Part shown: piece by piece, positions 9,001-9,459 of the stretch
Layout of the letters: each line of letters starts with the position of its first letter
Numbering within the stretch: position 1 is the stretch's first letter
Origin: Rhodospirillaceae bacterium
Lineage (GTDB): Bacteria; Pseudomonadota; Alphaproteobacteria; Rhodospirillales_A; Casp-alpha2
Reading direction: 5' to 3'
Assembly: GCA_003488105.1 (NCBI GenBank)
Contig: DNMS01000331.1
Location: 612-10,070 of the forward strand
Length of the DNA stretch: 9,459 nt
Notes under the pieces: model-generated
What the model was told of the DNA's origin: nothing
Seen by the model: only the letters and a program-made list of their open reading frames with translations
Database searches by the model: none
Translations under genes and position numbers: made by a program

Positions 9001-9459
9001 TGGCCAATCCGGCGGGCCTGCCGAACAGCGCTGCCGACTTCACCTGGTCTGCCTGGGTCAAGACAGACGCAACCGCTGTCAATCACGCCATCCTGTCGGT
9101 CGGCAATGCCACCGGCACCGGCACCAACGGGCAATTATTCATTCAAGGAAGCGGCCAGTTGGCGTTCGATTCATTGAACGTCAACTTCATTACCGGCGGG
9201 CCGGCAATCAATGACGACGCCTGGCACCATGTCGCGGTTACCACTTCCGGCGGCTACTCTGAAATTTTCGTCGACGGGGTTTCCGTCTCCGCCCCTGTTG
9301 ACCTTTCCCTCGTGATCGGAACGGACAGCGCCTTTATCGGCCAGGCGCCCGACGGGACAAATCAGTTCCAGGGAGAAATTTCCGACGTCCGCATTTATGA
9401 CGTGGCGCGCGGCGTCGACGACATCGCCGCCGACATGGGCCTGCGCCTGACCGGCGGCG
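1..9459 (+). CDS. Giant multidomain extracellular adhesin-like protein (internal fragment, both ends missing)
   Basis: One open frame with its first full codon at base 3 runs 3,152 codons to base 9458 without a stop or frame change. The true start lies upstream and the true stop downstream. The product is acidic and rich in Gly, Asp, Thr and Ala. I read no Cys codon, and Trp is confined to a few LamG, propeller and solenoid motifs. Domains in order: A-type module, Ala-rich helix, Big_9-like, VCBS-like, cadherin-like, B1, beta-solenoid, LamG1, LamG2, cadherin-like, B2, propeller plus B3, B4, LamG3. Families of this kind (VCBS, cadherin-like, LamG) occur in very large Gram-negative surface adhesins, often exported by type I secretion. 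That route is inferred here, because no RTX nonapeptides or C-terminal signal are visible. In-frame ATGs such as that at 162 are internal, since domain sequence continues upstream of them. The exact role and ligand are unknown. Confidence is high for the gene and moderate for the adhesin label. Confidence 0.95.
3..302 (+). repeat. A-type module, copy 1 (A1)
   Basis: Residues 1-100. This is the first of three related small beta-rich modules in the window. It starts with GGTVEAGDTLTV, has a central VRDALVAEIG helix-like stretch (bases about 120-152), and ends in a strand with LVLIS. The related copies are at about 927-1220 and 1695-2003. A3 shares GGTVE-x-GD and VRDA(L/I)VA with A1 almost exactly. 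Unlike the other two copies, A1 carries an Asp-rich loop, DTNNDGTPD, that resembles an EF-hand or thrombospondin type 3 calcium loop. I do not recognise the family by name. The 5' edge of the window cuts the surrounding context, so whether A1 is also nested in a larger domain cannot be seen. Confidence 0.6.
48..74 (+). other. Putative calcium-binding loop DTNNDGTPD in A1
   Basis: Residues 16-24 read D-T-N-N-D-G-T-P-D. Side-chain oxygens at positions 1, 3, 5 and 9 and a Gly at position 6 match the DxNxDGxxD loop known from EF-hand-like, dockerin and thrombospondin type 3 calcium sites. There is no typical flanking EF helix. The loop sits in a beta hairpin of the module, so calcium binding is inference from the spacing alone. 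Confidence 0.45.
303..728 (+). other. Ala-rich, probably alpha-helical segment
   Basis: Residues 101-242 differ from everything else in the protein. They are dominated by Ala, Glu, Gln and Leu with few Gly/Thr-rich beta patterns, for example EAALRALKNGLEQASAVAS near the start and FEQAILKARNEAELRIQQEA near the end. A short break with Pro and Gly (about residues 141-185: GLEPDS, SPALDANVPADV, EGYVPDALSG) divides it into at least two helical stretches. The last stretch has heptad-like hydrophobic spacing and charged Lys, Arg and Glu residues, compatible with a short coiled coil or a helical hairpin. It connects the A1 module to the first Ig-like domain. I recognise no named family. Spacer, stalk or oligomerisation roles are possible but not shown. 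Confidence 0.55.
729..1370 (+). other. Big_9/cadherin-like Ig-fold domain, split by an inserted A-type module
   Basis: Residues 243-456. The N-terminal half has the usual opening for this family, APVAGDD followed by DDEVLEDQ and FDVLSNDK, then VGQPAHGKISI. In the family this is normally followed within a few residues by a DGxVTYTPDANYNGTDTFTYTVSDG segment. Here that second half (GRVTYTPDANYNGTDTFTYT, from base 1233) appears only after about 98 extra residues, and the domain then closes with the TATNDNP boundary. The family (Pfam Big_9 and its cadherin-like relatives) forms tandem extracellular Ig-like rods, often with calcium at the boundaries. The two halves make one good domain if the insert is skipped. 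Confidence 0.75.
927..1220 (+). repeat. A-type module, copy 2 (A2), nested in the Ig-like domain
   Basis: Residues 309-406. The core reads DGDKITLTVNGVSVTYTL, then an AFFVELINGTPGMAAVVSA stretch and a strand GAITLTSAVPGTPI. This follows the same order as A1 and A3: GD-x-(T/I)-x-(L/I)TVNG, an aligned helix-like part ending in IN or LN, a VxAxAxxxG turn, and a final ITLT strand. It is more diverged than A1 and A3 and lacks VRDALVA. It lies between HGKISI and TVTVPNGRVTYTP of the enclosing domain. The module boundaries are approximate. Confidence 0.55.
1371..2060 (+). other. VCBS-type repeat domain, split by an inserted A-type module
   Basis: Residues 457-686. The start carries LLANDTDIDTGDSLSI, the usual opening of VCBS (TIGR01965-like) repeats. 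VTINADGSYTVNPNGQF, the LAAGQSATGTLTYTVSDGHAGTD segment and the closing VATLTVTITGSNDAP follow. All are family hallmarks in the right order. Between SDGHAGTD and VATLTV there are about 105 extra residues carrying an A-type module. VCBS repeats are common in large secreted adhesins of Gram-negative bacteria and usually span about 100 residues, so the extra length here is accounted for by the insert. Confidence 0.8.
1695..2003 (+). repeat. A-type module, copy 3 (A3), nested in the VCBS domain
   Basis: Residues 565-667. The core reads YTLGGTVERGDVFEITVNG, then ANQVRDAIVAKLNANGAI, KVAASAGGAGEVVITANLAG and FTTSAQA. It aligns along its whole length with A1 and, more weakly, with A2. It is bracketed by two short similar tetrapeptides, AGTD at bases 1683-1694 and AGTD at 2004-2015. 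Their 12 bases agree at 10 positions. Removing one bracket plus the module leaves an uninterrupted canonical VCBS sequence. Confidence 0.65.
2061..2348 (+). other. Cadherin-like Ig-fold domain
   Basis: Residues 687-782. The opening DEDTTITGTLTATDPDLGDT, a central NGTVTVQSNGNFSYVPNAEF, then SGTDSFTFRVTDAAG and the closing TVTITVNNVNDDP give the full pattern of the cadherin-like (Cadherin_5/Big_9-type) domain at its usual length of about 95 residues. Unlike its two N-terminal neighbours, it is uninterrupted. The acidic DEDT and TDPDLGD positions are the calcium-ligand positions expected in this family. It is a rod-forming spacer. Confidence 0.8.
2349..2795 (+). repeat. B-type repeat, copy 1 (B1)
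   Basis: Residues 783-931. First of four copies of a repeat of 125-157 residues. It shows the sequence of B landmarks: PTFEEGGDAVVIDG, the acidic IADVDTANFNTG loop, a DHLLIQ strand, GTIDGTDDG, DADATPAAVQALARTIAF with FTND, and FTVDSGDGGT. Copies B2 and B4 match closely and B3 is shorter. Unlike B2-B4, it does not end in a clear NDAP boundary but in ATVQVALESG, leading into the solenoid. The family looks cadherin-like; I give no specific name. Confidence 0.65.
2796..4478 (+). other. Beta-solenoid region resembling autotransporter passenger domains
   Basis: Residues 932-1492. The region starts with GDWFDAANWTSGLPD, a W-x-x-AANW-x-x-G-x-P pattern frequently found at the N-terminal edge of parallel beta-helix proteins. 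A long run of short strands separated by Gly/Asn turns follows, with ladder-like phrases such as LNIAGTVALSGGATLG, GTLDLAGTGALTLNGNF, LNIEGTGTVIAAP, ISVGAGATLILDGA and GILTGEGTIQLANGA. It ends with GTLNITGGEVVFDTNSILDI and DGNTFQILNYSS, resembling the C-terminal cap region of autotransporter passengers. No beta-barrel translocator follows, so this is a passenger-like module inside a larger protein. A structural or display role is inferred; no catalytic residues are recognised. Confidence 0.65.
4506..5009 (+). other. LamG/concanavalin A-like domain 1
   Basis: Residues 1502-1669. GMQFDGVDDRIVIP opens the domain, followed by SITVEAVITL, a GWSFTV strand, VAFSYDG, IAIYVNGVDVGG and the closing FDGVMDEFRIYDHARTATEV. 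These are the landmarks of LamG-type jelly rolls (Laminin_G_3-like): FDGxxD at the start, a YVNGxxxG hairpin, and G-x-(M/I)-D-(E/D)-x-R-(I/A)-Y at the end. Such domains commonly bind glycans or proteins on surfaces. It follows a PEI junction after the solenoid, as LamG3 follows a PEI junction after B4. Confidence 0.8.
5040..5954 (+). other. LamG/concanavalin A-like domain 2 with leader, split by an inserted small beta module
   Basis: Residues 1680-1984. A leader LVHYDFADGTATNLG with SADGILG precedes GQALSFDGVDDQIVV, the start of the LamG core. The core resumes at HQLWFRTDTTGLRQELFEVL and continues with DGLWHHAAVTFDG, TLYVDGTAIGS and the closing GEIFDVRAYDVGRSQADIL. The WHH(A/V)AVT and YVDG motifs are shared with LamG3. 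Between DQIVV and HQLWF lie about 85 extra residues, which form a separate feature. The role is presumed ligand binding, as for LamG1. The core without the insert has normal LamG length. Confidence 0.8.
5253..5507 (+). other. Small beta module inserted in LamG2
   Basis: Residues 1751-1835. The stretch reads GFVITNATLDGTDDTITDAG, then FAGFDVGDEVTLAGFPN, NNVSGTITAVAPDGSSISF and GSGTITKS. The phrase F-x-x-GD-x-(V/I)T-x-x-GF followed by NxxG-x-(I/F)-T-x-(V/A)-x-x-DG-x-x-I is a short beta-barrel-like pattern seen as a free module in phage and large secreted proteins. It is unrelated by eye to the A-type modules. It separates the first and second strands of the LamG fold. Boundaries are approximate, and I give no family name. 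Confidence 0.5.
5976..6101 (+). other. Orphan LamG leader without a LamG core
   Basis: Residues 1992-2033: TLTAAWHLDDVLNG, then FRDVTGNGNTGTFTGGTPVF. A W-x-(F/L)-D-(E/D)-x-x-G, D-x-(S/T)-G-NGN-x-G-T sequence is the usual lead-in of LamG domains in bacterial proteins, where a FDGxxD strand normally follows within a few residues. Here the next residues (FTMAEDSVLHG) already belong to a cadherin-like domain. Either a LamG core was lost, or this lead-in serves as the C-terminal strand of LamG2. Confidence 0.55.
6102..6368 (+). other. Cadherin-like Ig-fold domain
   Basis: Residues 2034-2122. AEDSVLHGQIIATDADDVND opens the domain, followed by ANGTVTINGDGTWEYTPNTHF, FGTDSFEVQVTDSLGA and the boundary VTVLNVNDAP. 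All family landmarks are present at normal length. The closest relative within the window is the domain at 2061-2348. The AED and TDADDVND positions supply the acidic ligands usual for inter-domain calcium. It links the LamG block to B2. Confidence 0.8.
6369..6839 (+). repeat. B-type repeat, copy 2 (B2)
   Basis: Residues 2123-2279. ATFAEDGAPVIIDPALTITD leads to the acidic loop TDLDSTNFDGG. Then come DVLTIDAG, a GAINLDGASGTLSIDL strand, TPGVVEQLARAVTFQND, a DFTLTDGDGGTS hairpin and the boundary NITPVNDAPE. The segment at bases 6690-6716 (LARAVTFQN) differs from its counterpart in B4 (8787-8813) at only 3 of 27 bases, so these two copies share a recent or conserved DNA origin. The acidic loop and DGDGG suggest calcium binding, by inference. 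Confidence 0.7.
6888..8090 (+). other. Seven-repeat, probable beta-propeller domain
   Basis: Residues 2296-2696 contain seven repeats of about 53-66 residues. Each has a core of the form (D/N/G)-G-(G/N)-F-V-(V/A)-x-(W/Y), then a variable acidic loop, then a strand of the type AR(V/I)F-x-x-x-G-x-(P/x)-(V/L)-x-x-(E)F. The cores start near bases 6951 (GTKFVAIW), 7122 (GGFIVSY), 7320 (GGFVIAI), 7479 (GGFVAVW), 7644 (GNFAVAW), 7821 (GGFVVSW) and 7992 (GNLVAVF). The regular spacing and strand pattern predict one closed seven-bladed propeller. Similar repeats occur in large secreted proteins of marine alphaproteobacteria as I recall them. Propellers usually present a ligand-binding face; no ligand is indicated. 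No enzyme motif is seen. Confidence 0.65.
8091..8465 (+). repeat. B-type repeat, copy 3 (B3), preceded by the propeller
   Basis: Residues 2697-2821. YVEDGAPLVVDSGITLTDID is followed by the acidic loop DIDSATLDGA, SFTPVGAIGGSYDAATGALT, TQAEYEQVLRSVTFNSTAAQ, IEFQVTDDQGAPS and the boundary ENINDAPE. It is shorter than B1, B2 and B4 in its middle. It has the usual EDGAP start, but the strand that normally precedes EDG in the other copies (GAATF in B2, GNATF in B4) is found as GTATF at bases 6864-6878. That is about 1.2 kb upstream, on the far side of the propeller. Confidence 0.65.
8466..8933 (+). repeat. B-type repeat, copy 4 (B4)
   Basis: Residues 2822-2977. GNATFTEDGPAVAIDTAIDI precedes the acidic loop DIDSTDFDLGQ. 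ADDVLDIDTSG, GLVNAAS, NIIIDLDPDATPALVQELAR, AVTYQNISEEP, FQVSDGDGGAS and the boundary DISPVNDAPE follow. It is the best-preserved copy and the closest to B2, with matching phrase order and closely similar DNA over LARAVTYQN. It leads directly into LamG3 through NDAPEI. Confidence 0.7.
8952..9459 (+). other. LamG/concanavalin A-like domain 3 (may run past the window edge)
   Basis: Residues 2984-3152. AAQFDGSGDSISL opens the domain, followed by FTWSAWVKTDATA, HAILSVGNATG, DDAWHHVAVTTSGGYSEIFVDG, a DSAFIGQAP strand and the closing GEISDVRIYDVARGVDDIAA. It contains the full set of LamG landmarks and is uninterrupted. Closest in-window relatives are LamG2 (WHHAAVT, GEIFDVRAYDVGR) and LamG1 (FRIYDHAR). 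The fold appears complete, but the protein continues past base 9458, so what follows is unknown. Confidence 0.85.

Noticed and set aside
1..9459. RTX nonapeptide calcium repeats
   Set aside because: I looked for tandem GGxGxDxxx units and found only scattered single Gly/Asp-rich turns. If present, they lie outside the window.
1..9459. CRISPR array, insertion sequence, RNA gene or intergenic regulatory site
   Set aside because: The whole window is continuous coding sequence. The repeats seen are protein-level domain repeats without regular short DNA repeats, terminal inverted repeats or transposase motifs.

Overview
The window lies entirely inside one giant protein-coding gene on the + strand. 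The third forward frame (first full codon at base 3) reads for 3,152 codons to base 9458 without a stop. It carries coherent, recognisable extracellular domains from edge to edge. Neither the start nor the stop codon is in the window, so there is no promoter, ribosome binding site, terminator or second gene to annotate. Residue numbers below are window residues (residue n starts at base 3n).

The base composition is GC-rich, with strong preference for G or C at third positions. The product is rich in Gly, Ala, Asp and Thr, poor in Lys, and I read no Cys codon. This suits a secreted or surface-exposed, probably calcium-stabilised adhesin-like protein of a Gram-negative bacterium. A marine or aquatic alphaproteobacterium such as a Rhodospirillales relative is plausible, but that is inference from composition and domain style only. 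RTX nonapeptides, a secretion signal and a membrane anchor are not in this piece; they may lie in the missing ends.

Layout, N to C: (1) a small beta module, A1 (residues 1-100); (2) an Ala-rich, probably helical segment (101-242); (3) a Big_9/cadherin-like Ig fold with a second A-type module in its middle (243-456); (4) a VCBS-type domain with a third A-type module before its last strand (457-686); (5) a cadherin-like domain (687-782); (6) a roughly 150-residue repeat here called B1 (783-931); (7) an autotransporter-passenger-like beta-solenoid (932-1492); (8) LamG1 (1502-1669); (9) LamG2, interrupted by another small beta module (1680-1984); (10) an orphan LamG leader without its LamG core (1992-2033); (11) a cadherin-like domain (2034-2122); (12) B2 (2123-2279); (13) a seven-repeat, probable seven-bladed beta-propeller (2296-2696) sitting in the N-terminal strand of B3 (2697-2821); (14) B4 (2822-2977); (15) LamG3 (2984 to the window end).

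The most interesting property is architectural. Several domains are not simply strung in a row but appear nested inside one another: A2 in an Ig fold, A3 in a VCBS domain, a small module in LamG2, a propeller in B3, and perhaps the solenoid at the end of B1. The likely role is a long extracellular fibre displaying carbohydrate- or protein-binding LamG and propeller heads, but no ligand can be read from the sequence.
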